Below, in pieces: positions 36,558 to 46,539 of a DNA stretch of 64,000 nt. A program made the position numbers and the translations under genes. The stretch covers positions 682,001 to 746,000 of the forward strand of contig JACJXW010000004.1 of NCBI GenBank assembly GCA_020636405.1. Reading direction: 5' to 3'. Under the pieces are notes generated by a model that was not told the origin of the DNA, searched no databases, and saw only the letters and a program-made list of their open reading frames with translations. Each line of letters begins with the position of its first letter. Position 1 is the stretch's first letter. This DNA comes from Lewinellaceae bacterium (GTDB taxonomy: Bacteria > Bacteroidota > Bacteroidia > Chitinophagales > Saprospiraceae).

Positions 36558-37367
36558 ATGAGAATTCTGATCCATAAAGATTACGATACCCTGAGCAAAT
36601 GGGTAGCCTACTATATTGCACATAAGATCAAGCTCAAAAACCCAAAGCCCGACAGGCCCTTCGTGTTGGGGCTGCCCACCGGTTCTTCTCCTCTTGGTAC
36701 TTACCGCGAACTCATCAAGCTGTACCAGGCAGGCAAGGCCTCCTTTCGGAATGTGGTTACGTTCAATATGGATGAATACGTCGGTTTGCCGGAAGATCAC
36801 CCGGAGAGTTACCACTATTTTATGAACGAGCACTTCTTCCGCCACATCGATATTCCCAGGGAGAACATCAACATCCCAAACGGCAATGCCCCCAACCTGG
36901 AAGAGGAGTGCGCCGCCTACGAGGAGCGGATCCGCAAAGCAGGAGGGATCGATCTTTTCCTGGGCGGAGTCGGCAAAGACGGCCACCTGGCCTTCAACGA
37001 GCCTGGCTCGTCCATGACCTCCAAAACAAGGATCAAAACACTGACACTCGACACCAAAATTGCCAATTCCCGCTTCTTCGGCGACGATGTCTCAAAAGTG
37101 CCTTCGATGGCCCTTACGGTGGGCTTGGGAACGATCATGTCCGCTGAAGAGGTGTTGATCATTGTCAGTGGCTACAGCAAGGCCAGGGCCTTGTACCACA
37201 TGGTCGAACTGGGCGTCAACCATATGTGGACCGCCTCTATGCTGCAGTTGCATCAGCATGGCGTCATCGCTTGTGATGATGAATCTACTATGGAACTCCG
37301 GGTAGGGACCGTAAATTATTTCAAAGATATTGAACGGCCTGCCCTCGAAAATCTTCCCCAGCTATAA
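36558..37367 (+). CDS. nagB: Glucosamine-6-phosphate deaminase
   Basis: A 269-residue enzyme converting glucosamine 6-phosphate to fructose 6-phosphate and ammonia. Motifs: LPTGSSPLGTYRELI (phosphate site), VTFNMDEYVGLPEDHPESYH with catalytic Asp, and GKDGHLAFNEPGSS with catalytic His and Glu. Length equals the E. coli type. Start at ATG 36558 gives the family N-terminus MRILIHKDYDTLSKWVA. It lies 22 bases after the acyl-CoA ligase and 9 bases before the DUF4954 gene, a tight operon. It links the ChbG-NagZ and other N-acetylglucosamine functions of this region with glycolysis. Confidence 0.97.
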   Translation: MRILIHKDYDTLSKWVAYYIAHKIKLKNPKPDRPFVLGLPTGSSPLGTYRELIKLYQAGKASFRNVVTFNMDEYVGLPEDHPESYHYFMNEHFFRHIDIPRENINIPNGNAPNLEEECAAYEERIRKAGGIDLFLGGVGKDGHLAFNEPGSSMTSKTRIKTLTLDTKIANSRFFGDDVSKVPSMALTVGLGTIMSAEEVLIIVSGYSKARALYHMVELGVNHMWTASMLQLHQHGVIACDDESTMELRVGTVNYFKDIERPALENLPQL

Positions 37368-37376
37368 CCCAATGCT

Positions 37377-39365
37377 ATGACGTACCGAAACCTTACTGAT
37401 ACTGAGATAACAGCTCTGGAAGGCCAGGGCTGTTTTTGTTCTGACTGGAACGAGGTACGGGTTCGTCCGCCGTTTTCTCCGGGCGCTATCCGCAACGTCA
37501 GATTTGAAGGACAGGTGGCGCTGGGAGGCCTGGATGGAATGGTGGCCCCCGCCGGAGCGGCGCCCAGGCCTGCCGGGCTTTATTCCTGCTACCTCAAAAA
37601 CTGTGAGATACAGGGGCCGGTTTACATCAGCCAGGTTGGGCGCCTGGAAGGATACCTCATCGAAGGTGGCGTGGCCATTGAGCAGGTATCTTCTCTTGTC
37701 GTCGAAGGCCAAACGGCGTTTGGGAATGGCGTCGAGGCCGAAGTATTGAATGAAGGCGGCGGCCGGGAGGTACTGCTTTTTGATCAACTGACTGCCCAGA
37801 TCGCCTATCTGATGGCCAATTACAGGCATGAGCCGGAAATGACGGCAAAGCTGAAGCACCTGGCCCGGGAATATTGCGATAATCAACGGTCGGAACGGGG
37901 CGTGATTCGGGCCGGATCATATATCCGGGACGTTCAATCTGTCCGGAACGTAAACTTTGGCCCGCATACCAGAGCCTGCGGCGCCCGGCTATTGGAAGAG
38001 GGTACAATCGCCAGTTGTGCGGAAGCTCCGTCCGTTATTGGGCCTGGTGTGATTGCCAGAAATTTTATCGTCCATTCCGGCGCCACCGTCGATTCCGGCG
38101 CGATACTGGAAAAATGCTTTGTAGGGCAGGGCGTTCGGATCGGAAAGCAGTACTCGGCTGAGAATACCCTGTTTTTCGCCAATTGCGAAGCCTTTCACGG
38201 GGAAGCAGTAAGCCTTTTTGCCGGGCCGTATACGGTTACACACCATAAGTCCTCCCTGCTCATTGCCGGCATGTTCTCCTTCTTCAATGCCGGAAGCGGG
38301 ACCAATCAGAGCAACCACATGTACAAGTTGGGGCCGTTGCACCAGGGGTGGCTTGAAAGAGGTTGTAAAACAGGCTCCTTTTCCTATTTGCTTTGGCCCA
38401 GCCGGGCCGGCGCCTTTTCGGTAGTGATGGATAAGCACAGCTCCAATTTTGACACTTCTGATTTTCCTTTTTCCTACCTAACCATTGAAGAAGGCAAAAG
38501 TGTACTTACGCCCGCCATGAACCTGTTCACAGTGGGCGTCAAAAGGGACAGTGAAAAATGGCCCGCCCGCGACCGGCGGGAAGATCCCGATAAGCTCGAC
38601 CTCATCCGGTTTGAATTGTTCAGCCCCTATCTGGCAGGTAAAATGCTCCGGGCAAGCGAAATACTGCAAACCCTTTACGATGAAGCATCCAGGGAGCAAA
38701 AATACGTCCGCTACAAGGGTATAAACATTCTGCGCTTGTTGTTGAAAACCTGCCGCAAATACTATCAACTGGCCCTGAAGAAATACTACGGCGAGCAATT
38801 GATCCAACGCCTGGAGGGCCGTTCTTTCGACAACCTGCAGGCGCTCCGGGAGATCCTGAGGAGTGAGCAATCCGGAACCGACAACTGGGTGGATGTAGCG
38901 GGCCTGCTGGCTCCGGCAGCTGCTATTCAGGAGGCCGTGGAAGGTTTAAAAGGCGGCCGGATCGGCAGTGTAGAACAACTACGAGCCAGCCTGAGGGCGA
39001 TCTACGACAATTATGAGGCCTATGCCTGGGCCTGGTACATTCATACTTTGGAACAAGAAACGGGGATATCCATCGGCCAGGCTACGGAGGAGCAGCTCAC
39101 CGGCCTGATCCGGGAATGGCAGGCCAGCGCGCTCAAGCTGAACAATATGATCCTGAAGGATGCGGAGAAGGAGTTCGATCTTAACAGCCGCATCGGATTT
39201 GGGGTGGATGGCGGGGAGGAAGTGCAGGCAGCGGATTTTGTTGCGGTGAGGGGGAACTTTGAAGAAAATGCGTTCGTCCGGAAGCTCAGGGCGGAAAATG
39301 AAGAGATCGGGAAAAAGGCAGTATTTTGGGCCGGAGAGCTGGAACGGATTTTCCGCACGACTTAA
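37377..39365 (+). CDS. DUF4954 family protein
   Basis: A 662-residue protein of the DUF4954 family, seen next to sugar-metabolism genes in Bacteroidota. Residues about 30-300 show a repeating beta-strand pattern with hydrophobic/Gly turns (VRFEGQVALGGLDG, IQGPVYISQVGRLEGYLI, GPGVIARNFIVHSGATVDSG, CFVGQGVRIGKQYSAENTLFF) like left-handed parallel beta helices of acyltransferases and nucleotidyltransferases. The second half is helical. The beta-helix suggests acyl or nucleotide-sugar chemistry, but no catalytic residue is certain. It is nine bases after nagB and ten bases before the alkylation-repair gene, so it shares the operon. Confidence 0.75.
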   Translation: MTYRNLTDTEITALEGQGCFCSDWNEVRVRPPFSPGAIRNVRFEGQVALGGLDGMVAPAGAAPRPAGLYSCYLKNCEIQGPVYISQVGRLEGYLIEGGVAIEQVSSLVVEGQTAFGNGVEAEVLNEGGGREVLLFDQLTAQIAYLMANYRHEPEMTAKLKHLAREYCDNQRSERGVIRAGSYIRDVQSVRNVNFGPHTRACGARLLEEGTIASCAEAPSVIGPGVIARNFIVHSGATVDSGAILEKCFVGQGVRIGKQYSAENTLFFANCEAFHGEAVSLFAGPYTVTHHKSSLLIAGMFSFFNAGSGTNQSNHMYKLGPLHQGWLERGCKTGSFSYLLWPSRAGAFSVVMDKHSSNFDTSDFPFSYLTIEEGKSVLTPAMNLFTVGVKRDSEKWPARDRREDPDKLDLIRFELFSPYLAGKMLRASEILQTLYDEASREQKYVRYKGINILRLLLKTCRKYYQLALKKYYGEQLIQRLEGRSFDNLQALREILRSEQSGTDNWVDVAGLLAPAAAIQEAVEGLKGGRIGSVEQLRASLRAIYDNYEAYAWAWYIHTLEQETGISIGQATEEQLTGLIREWQASALKLNNMILKDAEKEFDLNSRIGFGVDGGEEVQAADFVAVRGNFEENAFVRKLRAENEEIGKKAVFWAGELERIFRTT

Positions 39366-39375
39366 TTCATGATCT

Positions 39376-40464
39376 ATGCCTGAAGCATTAAAAGACCAGT
39401 TGTATAGCCGTTCTTTCTTTGAACGGCTGGCAGATGATTTTGTCGAATACCACCCGGGCTTTCCGGCCGGAGCTTTCCTCGATGCTGTCTTTGACGATAT
39501 CTGGCCATCGCTTGAGCTGAAGGAGAGGATGCGCCATAGCACACTTTGCCTTCAACGGGTTTTTCCCCTCCCATACCAGGAGGCGATCGAGCTGTTCAAG
39601 AAGGTTATCCGGGCAAAGGACGGGGACGGTTTCGCCAAGATGCTTTTCCCGGACTACGTAGAAGTGTTCGGACTGGACGACCTGGAGATAAGCCTGGATG
39701 CGCTGAAACATTTCACGCCCTACGCCAGCGGCGAGTTTGCCATTCGCCCGTTCATTCTGAAATACGGCCACTCCGTCATCGCCCGGATGCGGGAATGGGT
39801 AGAAGATGAGAACCACCATGTGCGCCGCCTGGCCAGCGAGGGCTGCCGGCCGCGCCTGCCCTGGGCAGTGGCCCTCCCCGCCCTGAAAAAAGACCCAACG
39901 CCGATACTTCCCATCCTGGAGTCCCTCAAGGCGGACCCTTCCGAATTTGTGCGCCGGAGTGTGGCCAACAACCTCAACGATATTTCCAAAGACAATCCGG
40001 ATATCGCCCTTCAGCTGGCCCGCCGGTGGAAAGGGCAGCGCCCGGAAACGGACTGGATCGTCAAACACGGCTGCCGGACATTGCTCAAAAAAGGCGTAAC
40101 GGAAGCCCTCACGCTCTTCGGTTTTGAAGGCCCCGGCCATGTCCGGGTCTCCGAACTGTCCTTGGACAAAAAGGAGCTGCCCATCGGCGGGGAACTCCGG
40201 TTCAGTTTTACTGTGGAGAACAACAGCCCGCATCCCGCCCTGCTGAGGCTGGAATATACCGTTGACTATGTGAAAAAGACCGGCAAAACGTCCAGAAAAA
40301 TCTTTCAGCTTACCGAGAGAACCTTCCCGTCCGGGGAAAGCCGGATGGAACGCAAACATTCCTTTCAGGACCTTTCCACCCGGAAGCATTACCCGGGCAG
40401 TCACCTGTTGCGCGTAGTCGTCAACGGGCAGGAAAAGGCCCGGGCGGTTTTTGAGGTCGCCTAG
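39376..40464 (+). CDS. AlkD-like DNA alkylation repair protein (COG4335)
   Basis: A 362-residue protein. The N-terminal 240 residues are HEAT-like repeats of the AlkC/AlkD type (FPLPYQEAIELFKKVI, FILKYGHSVIARMREWVEDE, HHVRRLASEGCRPRLPWAVAL, EFVRRSVANNLNDISKDNPD, WIVKHGCRTLLKKG), which bind DNA and flip out N-alkylated bases. A C-terminal beta-rich domain (FSFTVENNSPHPALLRLEYTVDY) looks like an Ig fold and is typical of the COG4335 group. Its placement at the end of an amino-sugar operon is unexpected for a repair gene. The start 39376 follows ten bases after the DUF4954 stop. Confidence 0.8.
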   Translation: MPEALKDQLYSRSFFERLADDFVEYHPGFPAGAFLDAVFDDIWPSLELKERMRHSTLCLQRVFPLPYQEAIELFKKVIRAKDGDGFAKMLFPDYVEVFGLDDLEISLDALKHFTPYASGEFAIRPFILKYGHSVIARMREWVEDENHHVRRLASEGCRPRLPWAVALPALKKDPTPILPILESLKADPSEFVRRSVANNLNDISKDNPDIALQLARRWKGQRPETDWIVKHGCRTLLKKGVTEALTLFGFEGPGHVRVSELSLDKKELPIGGELRFSFTVENNSPHPALLRLEYTVDYVKKTGKTSRKIFQLTERTFPSGESRMERKHSFQDLSTRKHYPGSHLLRVVVNGQEKARAVFEVA

Positions 40465-40582
40465 TGCCCTATTTATACCCACCGCTAAGCTTTTAGGACG
40501 GATCGGTAAGTACCTCACCGAAAAAGCGGCGATTTCGATACAAAGTGTGATATTTGAATACGCTTAACCAAAACCTCCTTCC

Positions 40583-42154
40583 ATGGCGAAGCCGGGTACC
40601 TTCAACCTTATCCTTTTTGCTTTTCTGGCGCCCTTCCTGTTCACGGCCTGCACTCCCGCCCTTCACCTGCTGGTCCGCGACGGGTTGGTGTACGACGGCA
40701 CCGGCGCGCCGGCCTACCGGGCGGATATCGGCATCATCAGCGACAGCATCGCCTTTGTGGGTGACAGCCGGGCCCTCAAGCTAAAGGCCAAAAGGGTGGT
40801 CGACGCCAGCGGTTACCTCGTTACGCCCGGCTTCATAGATCCTCATACCCATGTCGACCTCGACCTGTTCCATCCGGAGCGGCGCGCTCTGCTCAGCCAT
40901 ATGTATCAGGGCGTGACCACCCTGGTTGTCGGCAGCGACGGGGAGGGTGCCGTAGCGGCAGGATTCTTGCTCAATCGCCTGGACAGCAGCGGCGTGGGCG
41001 TCAACGTCGGCGCCTTTATCGGCCATAACGGCCTTCGGCGTGCGGTGATGGGCGTGTCGGACGAAGCGCCCACAGAAGCGCAAATGGAGGAGATGAAGGC
41101 GCTGCTGGCCCGGGGTATGGCCGACGGTGTCCTGGGTTTGTCTGCGGGCCTGTTCTATACTCCTGGCAGCTTCGCCGAAACGGAAGAAGTGATCGAGCTG
41201 GCTAAGGAGGCGGCCCGGGCAGGCGGCATCTACGATGTGCACCTGCGCGACGAGAGTTCCTACAACATCGGCCTGCTGGCAGCCGTAGACGAAACGATCC
41301 TCATTGCGGAGGAAGCAGGTATTCCTGCCAATATCGCCCACATCAAGGCGCTGGGCACCGATGTCTGGGGGAAGAGCAGTGCGGTGATCGCCCGCATCGA
41401 GAGCGCCCGCGCCCGCGGCCTGCGCATCACGGCCGACCAGTATCCCTACCAGGCTTCCTCCACCGGCCTGCACGCCGCCCTGCTGCCGCGCTGGGTATTT
41501 GCCGATGATCCCGATTATCACAACAAGCTGAACGATTCCCTCCTGTTGCCGGAGATCCGGGCAGGCATGGCGGAAAACCTGCAGCGGCGGGGTGGGGCAG
41601 GGGCCATACTGCTCTCTCTTCCCGAGCGAATGGAGGAAGTGCGGGGCAAGACGCTGGAGGAAGTGGCTGCAGCATGGGCGGTAAGCCCCGTCGAGGCCGC
41701 CCTGCGCGTCATGCGTAACGGCAGCTCCAAGATCGTCTCTTTCAATATGACGGAAAGCGATATTCTTGCTTTCATGCAACAACCCTGGGTGATGACCTCT
41801 TCCGACGGCGGGGCCGGCCACCCCCGCAAGTACGGCTCCTTTCCCAGAAAGATCAAAACCTTCGTCCTGGAAAAACAGGCGATCAGCCTGGGCGAGATGA
41901 TTCACCGCAGCACCTTGTTGACAGCCCAGACGTTCGGCATCCCCCGCCGCGGCCGCCTGGCGCCCGGTTTCTTTGCCGACCTGATCGTTTTCCGTCCGGA
42001 GGAAGTGAGAGATGTGGCGGATTTTGAAAATCCCTTCGAGTACGCCACGGGCATGCACTACGTCATCGTCAATGGGCAGGTAGCCATAGAGAAAGGGCAG
42101 TATACCGGAAAGCTGGCGGGCAGAGCTGTACGGAGAAAGGCGGGGCGGCCCTGA
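40583..42154 (+). CDS. D-aminoacylase / N-acyl-D-amino acid deacylase, lipoprotein
   Basis: A 523-residue amidohydrolase lipoprotein (lipobox LFTAC). The metal site PGFIDPHTHVDLDL carries the first HxH, and DVHLRDESSYNIGLL, NIAHIKALG, ADQYPYQASSTGLH and TSSDGGAGHPRKYGSFPR match the D-aminoacylase subgroup. The enzyme removes acyl groups from D-amino acids, which fits salvage of cell-wall peptides or D-amino-acid derivatives. The start at ATG 40583 gives the signal peptide. It follows the repair gene by 118 bases and may be in its own unit. An octamer repeat array lies downstream. Confidence 0.88.
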   Translation: MAKPGTFNLILFAFLAPFLFTACTPALHLLVRDGLVYDGTGAPAYRADIGIISDSIAFVGDSRALKLKAKRVVDASGYLVTPGFIDPHTHVDLDLFHPERRALLSHMYQGVTTLVVGSDGEGAVAAGFLLNRLDSSGVGVNVGAFIGHNGLRRAVMGVSDEAPTEAQMEEMKALLARGMADGVLGLSAGLFYTPGSFAETEEVIELAKEAARAGGIYDVHLRDESSYNIGLLAAVDETILIAEEAGIPANIAHIKALGTDVWGKSSAVIARIESARARGLRITADQYPYQASSTGLHAALLPRWVFADDPDYHNKLNDSLLLPEIRAGMAENLQRRGGAGAILLSLPERMEEVRGKTLEEVAAAWAVSPVEAALRVMRNGSSKIVSFNMTESDILAFMQQPWVMTSSDGGAGHPRKYGSFPRKIKTFVLEKQAISLGEMIHRSTLLTAQTFGIPRRGRLAPGFFADLIVFRPEEVRDVADFENPFEYATGMHYVIVNGQVAIEKGQYTGKLAGRAVRRKAGRP

Positions 42155-42307
42155 AGTTTCTTTTGAGTGAGGATAAGAGGATCTTTTGGAACGCAGATGA
42201 GCGCCGACCAACCGGATGATGCAGATTGGTAGCTGAAAGGCCCGCAGGCATTTAGAACATTGGCCTGCCCGCCCGTTCCCAACCTCCCTACGTCCCCATT
42301 TTACAAC

Positions 42308-42419
42308 GTTTGGATGTTTGGACGTTAGGGCGTTAGGATGTTTGGATGTTTGGATGTTTGGACGTTAGGATGTTTGGACGTTAGGATGTTTGGGCGTTAG
42401 GATGTTTGGACGTTAGATT
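42308..42419. repeat. Tandem array of 14 octamers GTTwGGry
   Basis: Fourteen 8-bp units (GTTTGGAT, GTTTGGAC, GTTAGGGC, GTTAGGAT and variants) run without interruption, with variation confined to positions 4, 7 and 8 and a degenerate last unit. The variation is structured, with TTT and TTA types mixed. There are no spacers, so it is not CRISPR. It sits in the 42155-42603 gap, which otherwise shows no gene. Confidence 0.85.
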
Positions 42420-42603
42420 TTTCCGGTAAATTCCCGATCTTGCGGCGACAGTTCACGTTAATACTTCTCTCCAATTCAAGCAAATCCCTGCCCTGAACGT
42501 TCTATTAACTGGAGGATGGCCTCTGAACGGCCTTATCCGCTAAGCCTGTTCGCACAGCCGGAACCCATTTCAGGCCAATCAACGAATCAACGAATCAACC
42601 ACC

Positions 42604-45600
42604 ATGCCCCTATTCCGCCAGCTTCGTTCCGTCCTTCACTACCTGCTTGTAGCAGTGGGTGGGTTGTTGATGGCGTTGCTGCTCATGACCGGCCTCCTGT
42701 ACTACATCGCAGTATCCGACCAGGAGCGGGTGCCCGAGATCGTTGAGGAGGTTTGCCGGACGAGTTTCGGAGCGGAGGCCACTTTCGGGCATTATCGCTT
42801 CCAGTACCTGGAGCACTTCCCTTTTTTGTCGCTCGCCCTGGAGGACGTGGTGATGCGCGATCCCTGTTTCGAAGATCATGGGCGGGAATTGCTGCGCGTC
42901 AAAAAAGTAAGTGCTGTTTTCCGTCCCTGGAAATTGCTGCGCCGGGAATTTGAACTGCGGTCCATTTCCATCGACAGCGCCTGCGTAAAGCTGTATCGGG
43001 ATGCAGGCGGTTATTTCAATGCGGGTTTCCTGGATGCGGATTCCCTCGCTTTTTGGAAAGAAATGCGCGATACCAGTGCTTCCTTCTCCATCCAGAAATT
43101 GGAAATCCGGAATTTGTTTTTCGACTTCCAGGATGTACTTCAGGGCAAACGGTTCCGGTTTGAAATGCGGCATTCGGATATTGGCCTGATTTCCTCCGGG
43201 GAGAACCGCCGACTGCAATTGCAGGGCCAATGGTTTTTCCATGGCCTTCACTTCAAGCAGGAAAACGGGCCCTATTTTTACAACCAGGAAGGCCGGCTGG
43301 CCCTGAATTTCGAATGGGGCGGAACCCTGGGGGGTATTCGCCTGCTGCCCTCTGCGGCTATTTTCGGGCAGGATACCCTGCATCTGGACGGGGCACTGGA
43401 GATAGGCGATACCAACCACCTGCGGCTCGCCATCAGCAGCCCCGGCATCCTGCTGGAAAATGCCCGGCCTCTGCTGGCAGCCAATCTAAAGGAAAGCCTG
43501 AAAACATTTGCCATCGACCAGCCGGTGGCTGCTTTGGTGAACATTGAAGGGCCACTCCTGCCGGGAAGGCCCCTGCCTATGGAAGCCAGGTTTCAGGCCG
43601 ATGATGTCGTTTTTGCCAGCGGGCCCTTTCGCTTTACCCACGCTGCCCTTAGCGGCCGCTACATCAACAATTGTAATGCTTCCAGTCCGATCACGCCTCA
43701 TAGCGATTGCCTGGAAATATCGCTCGATTCCGCCCTTCTTTTTGATGCCATTGCTGCCCGGGTAACTTATCGCGCTGAAGACATGAAAGCTCCTCTGGCG
43801 AAGGTGCAAGGAAAATTGTCAGCGCCCCTGGAGAAACTTAACGGCCTTTTAGATGCCGGCCCTTTCCGGTTTTATAGTGGGCAGGGAGAGGTGTTCTTTT
43901 CTTTCTCCGGGCGTATGGACAACCCTTTGTCGGCCCCTGTCGGCCATCCGGAGATCGAACTGAAAGGCGGAGGGAAGGTCAGCCGGGCTAAAATCGGCTA
44001 TCTGCCCCGGGGAATGCAGTTTGACGAAGTGAACGCCCATTTTAATTTTGATGAACAAAACCTTGGCCTCCGAAGCCTTCGATTCAAAACAGAGGATACT
44101 CCCTTCCAGGTAAAAGGTAGCCTCTATGGTGTGATGGATGCGTTGCTGGGCGGAGAAAAGGGCATCCTGGCCCGTCTTGATGTGAATACTGCTCACCTGG
44201 ATCTAGGGGCCTTCTTCTCTCCCCGGAAACAGGCGCCCGGATCCAGCAGGGCAGGCAGGAATGACATACTGGGCCGCCTGGATGCTGAACTGAGCGTAAA
44301 GGCGTCGTCTTTGTCCTACCGGAAACTTCAAGCTTCGGATGTCCGGTTTACCGGCCGCCTGGAAAACAACGGTGCAGGCCAGGATGGCCCCAGCCTCTTC
44401 ATCGATAGCCTGTCCGCCGTTGCCTTTAACAGCATTCCGGTACACGTTTCCGCCCGCCTGGATGAGTTGGACGACCCCATTATTGATATGACACTGCAGT
44501 TGGCTACCCCTTTCTCGAACATCAATCCCATGCTGCCACCTGAAAAGCTGCGCCTGGGAAGTGGGAATCTGGAATTGCAAATGCACTATCAGGGCCGGCT
44601 CCGGGAATACTCGAGCCTGGAGTCAAGCACTTTGAAGGGCAGGATGTCCGGTAGGGCTACGATCACTGAAGCTACTGCTGATTACCTGCCCAGGGGGTAC
44701 GCGTTCCGGCGCTTTAACGGCACATTCCACTTTGATCACCAGGACCTGTTGATCGACAGCCTTAGCTTTATTCTGAATGGCAACCAGGCGGTAGCCGACG
44801 GAGTCGTGGAAGGGTTAACCCCCTTTATTTTCGGGTACGATGGCAGGCTGCGGGCGGTACTGAACCTCCATACACCCGAGCTGGACCTCAACCATTTTCC
44901 AGCCGTTCGGCGAAGGCTCGAAAGCGGCAGGCTGCGGCCTGCCAACCCTACCCTGGTTACCCGAACCCTGGAATCAGCGCTGGAGGCCATCGAAGGAACC
45001 CTTTCGGTAAAGGCGGGAAAACTGCACTATCGCACGCTGAGCCTCGATGAAGTGGCCTTCGACGGCCGCCTGTTGTCTGCCGACGAAGGCAGGCAGGGTA
45101 GCGTGGTGGTAGACAACCTATCCGGAAAGCTTTTTGGTACGGCGGCCTTTCATTCCACCCTATCCATCACCGAACTGGGCGATCCTTTCTTTGTGGCCGA
45201 TGTGCAGGTGGAGATGCCGCTGGAGGAACTGAACCGCATGTTCCCTCCTGGCCAGTTCGGGTTCGGCGAGGGGAAAGTGCAGGTTGGTTTCCATTACGAG
45301 GGTTACCCTCATGGCCATTTCGATGCGGAAAATACCCTGCTGAAGGCCCATCTCAAGGGGGAGGGGCAAATTACAGGCGGCGCATTTGAGTACAAGCCAA
45401 GAGGTTATCGTTTCACCGAAGTAGATACCCGTTTTTCCTTTGATGAGAAAGACCTGCAGGTCGAAGACATCCGGCTCCGGCTGAATGGCAACAAAATGTG
45501 GGGGCGCGGCAGGTTCGAAGGCTTTCTGCCCTTCCTGCTCCTGCCGGGCTGTGAACTGGAAACCACGCTGGAAGTATGTGCCGGAGAATTTGACCTTAAC

Positions 45601-46452
45601 CGGTTCAAGGCGCCTCAGAAATTCCAGCAGGAGGCGGGAAAACCGCAGTCCCCGACCGTGGTGACCCGCCTGGTCAATGCCGGGCTGGAAAACATCCACG
45701 CTCATTTGCATCTCGATATCGACAGTGTGAAGTACCGAAATTTCCGGGCAACGGAGGTGAAGGGGGAGCTGACGATGCGCCCGGGTTCGCTGCGTTTCGA
45801 AGATACCCGGATGGGCCTGTGCGATGGCCTCTTCCGCCTGAATGGCCGGATCGAAGGGCTGGAGCAGAACCAGCCGGACATCGACGTGCAGGTGCAGTTT
45901 GAGAATACCGATATCCACAAAGTGTTTTTGGCCTTTGACAACTTCGGGCAGCAGGACCTGGAAGCGTCCAACATCAGAGGGCAGCTCGATGCCGAGATCA
46001 GCTTCAGCGCCCGCGCCAATGCGAATTACGACTTGCTGCCGGCCTCTATGAGGGGCCGGTTCGGAGTGAAGGTCGTGAACGGCGCCCTGATCGGGCTGCC
46101 GGCGCTGGACTCCCTGCAGAGTTTCCTGCTGCGCAGCCGGGGCCTGTCCAACATACAATTTGCGACGCTGGAAAATTTCTTTGAATTACGCGGGCGCAAC
46201 CTTTTGGTCGACCACTTTTTCGTCGCTTCCACTGCCTTGTCCTTCGGGGTAGAGGGGCGTTATGCCCTGGGCGAAGGCACGGATACCGACCTGCTCTTTG
46301 AAGTTCCTCTGGCCAACCTTTTCTGGCAGGGTAAGGAAGTAGATGCTCTGGAAAAGCTGCACGATAAAAAACGGGGCCTGTCTATCCTGCTGCGGGCTAC
46401 GGAAAAAGAGGAAGGAGGCCTGAATTTCAAGTGGATATGGTCGAAGAAGTAG
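42604..46452 (+). CDS. AsmA-like envelope protein
   Basis: A 1282-residue protein with one N-terminal transmembrane helix (LVAVGGLLMALLLMTGLLYY) and a long periplasmic part. AsmA/DUF3971-type features are FGHYRFQYLEHFPFLSLALEDV at the start and a C-terminal AsmA_2-like region (GRFGVKVVNGALIGLPALDSL). Three similar modules carry the motif PRG(M/Y)xF followed by FxFD: about residues 466, 695 and 930 (YLPRGMQFDEVNAHFNF, YLPRGYAFRRFNGTFHF, YKPRGYRFTEVDTRFSF). AsmA-family proteins are thought to move phospholipids towards the outer membrane or to aid outer-membrane protein assembly. Start at ATG 42604. An OmpA-like gene follows in the same direction after 87 bases. Confidence 0.85.
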   Translation: MPLFRQLRSVLHYLLVAVGGLLMALLLMTGLLYYIAVSDQERVPEIVEEVCRTSFGAEATFGHYRFQYLEHFPFLSLALEDVVMRDPCFEDHGRELLRVKKVSAVFRPWKLLRREFELRSISIDSACVKLYRDAGGYFNAGFLDADSLAFWKEMRDTSASFSIQKLEIRNLFFDFQDVLQGKRFRFEMRHSDIGLISSGENRRLQLQGQWFFHGLHFKQENGPYFYNQEGRLALNFEWGGTLGGIRLLPSAAIFGQDTLHLDGALEIGDTNHLRLAISSPGILLENARPLLAANLKESLKTFAIDQPVAALVNIEGPLLPGRPLPMEARFQADDVVFASGPFRFTHAALSGRYINNCNASSPITPHSDCLEISLDSALLFDAIAARVTYRAEDMKAPLAKVQGKLSAPLEKLNGLLDAGPFRFYSGQGEVFFSFSGRMDNPLSAPVGHPEIELKGGGKVSRAKIGYLPRGMQFDEVNAHFNFDEQNLGLRSLRFKTEDTPFQVKGSLYGVMDALLGGEKGILARLDVNTAHLDLGAFFSPRKQAPGSSRAGRNDILGRLDAELSVKASSLSYRKLQASDVRFTGRLENNGAGQDGPSLFIDSLSAVAFNSIPVHVSARLDELDDPIIDMTLQLATPFSNINPMLPPEKLRLGSGNLELQMHYQGRLREYSSLESSTLKGRMSGRATITEATADYLPRGYAFRRFNGTFHFDHQDLLIDSLSFILNGNQAVADGVVEGLTPFIFGYDGRLRAVLNLHTPELDLNHFPAVRRRLESGRLRPANPTLVTRTLESALEAIEGTLSVKAGKLHYRTLSLDEVAFDGRLLSADEGRQGSVVVDNLSGKLFGTAAFHSTLSITELGDPFFVADVQVEMPLEELNRMFPPGQFGFGEGKVQVGFHYEGYPHGHFDAENTLLKAHLKGEGQITGGAFEYKPRGYRFTEVDTRFSFDEKDLQVEDIRLRLNGNKMWGRGRFEGFLPFLLLPGCELETTLEVCAGEFDLNRFKAPQKFQQEAGKPQSPTVVTRLVNAGLENIHAHLHLDIDSVKYRNFRATEVKGELTMRPGSLRFEDTRMGLCDGLFRLNGRIEGLEQNQPDIDVQVQFENTDIHKVFLAFDNFGQQDLEASNIRGQLDAEISFSARANANYDLLPASMRGRFGVKVVNGALIGLPALDSLQSFLLRSRGLSNIQFATLENFFELRGRNLLVDHFFVASTALSFGVEGRYALGEGTDTDLLFEVPLANLFWQGKEVDALEKLHDKKRGLSILLRATEKEEGGLNFKWIWSKK

Positions 46453-46539
46453 TTGTATCGACAATTTTTCTATGTATTTCAGTGTTTTAAAACCGAAACG
46501 TGCCTGCCAGAAAAGGTTCGTCAAGTTAAAAAAGGGGTT

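Noticed and set aside
42308..42419. Possible CRISPR array
   Set aside because: The units are 8 bp, contiguous and without spacers, and no cas genes are present.
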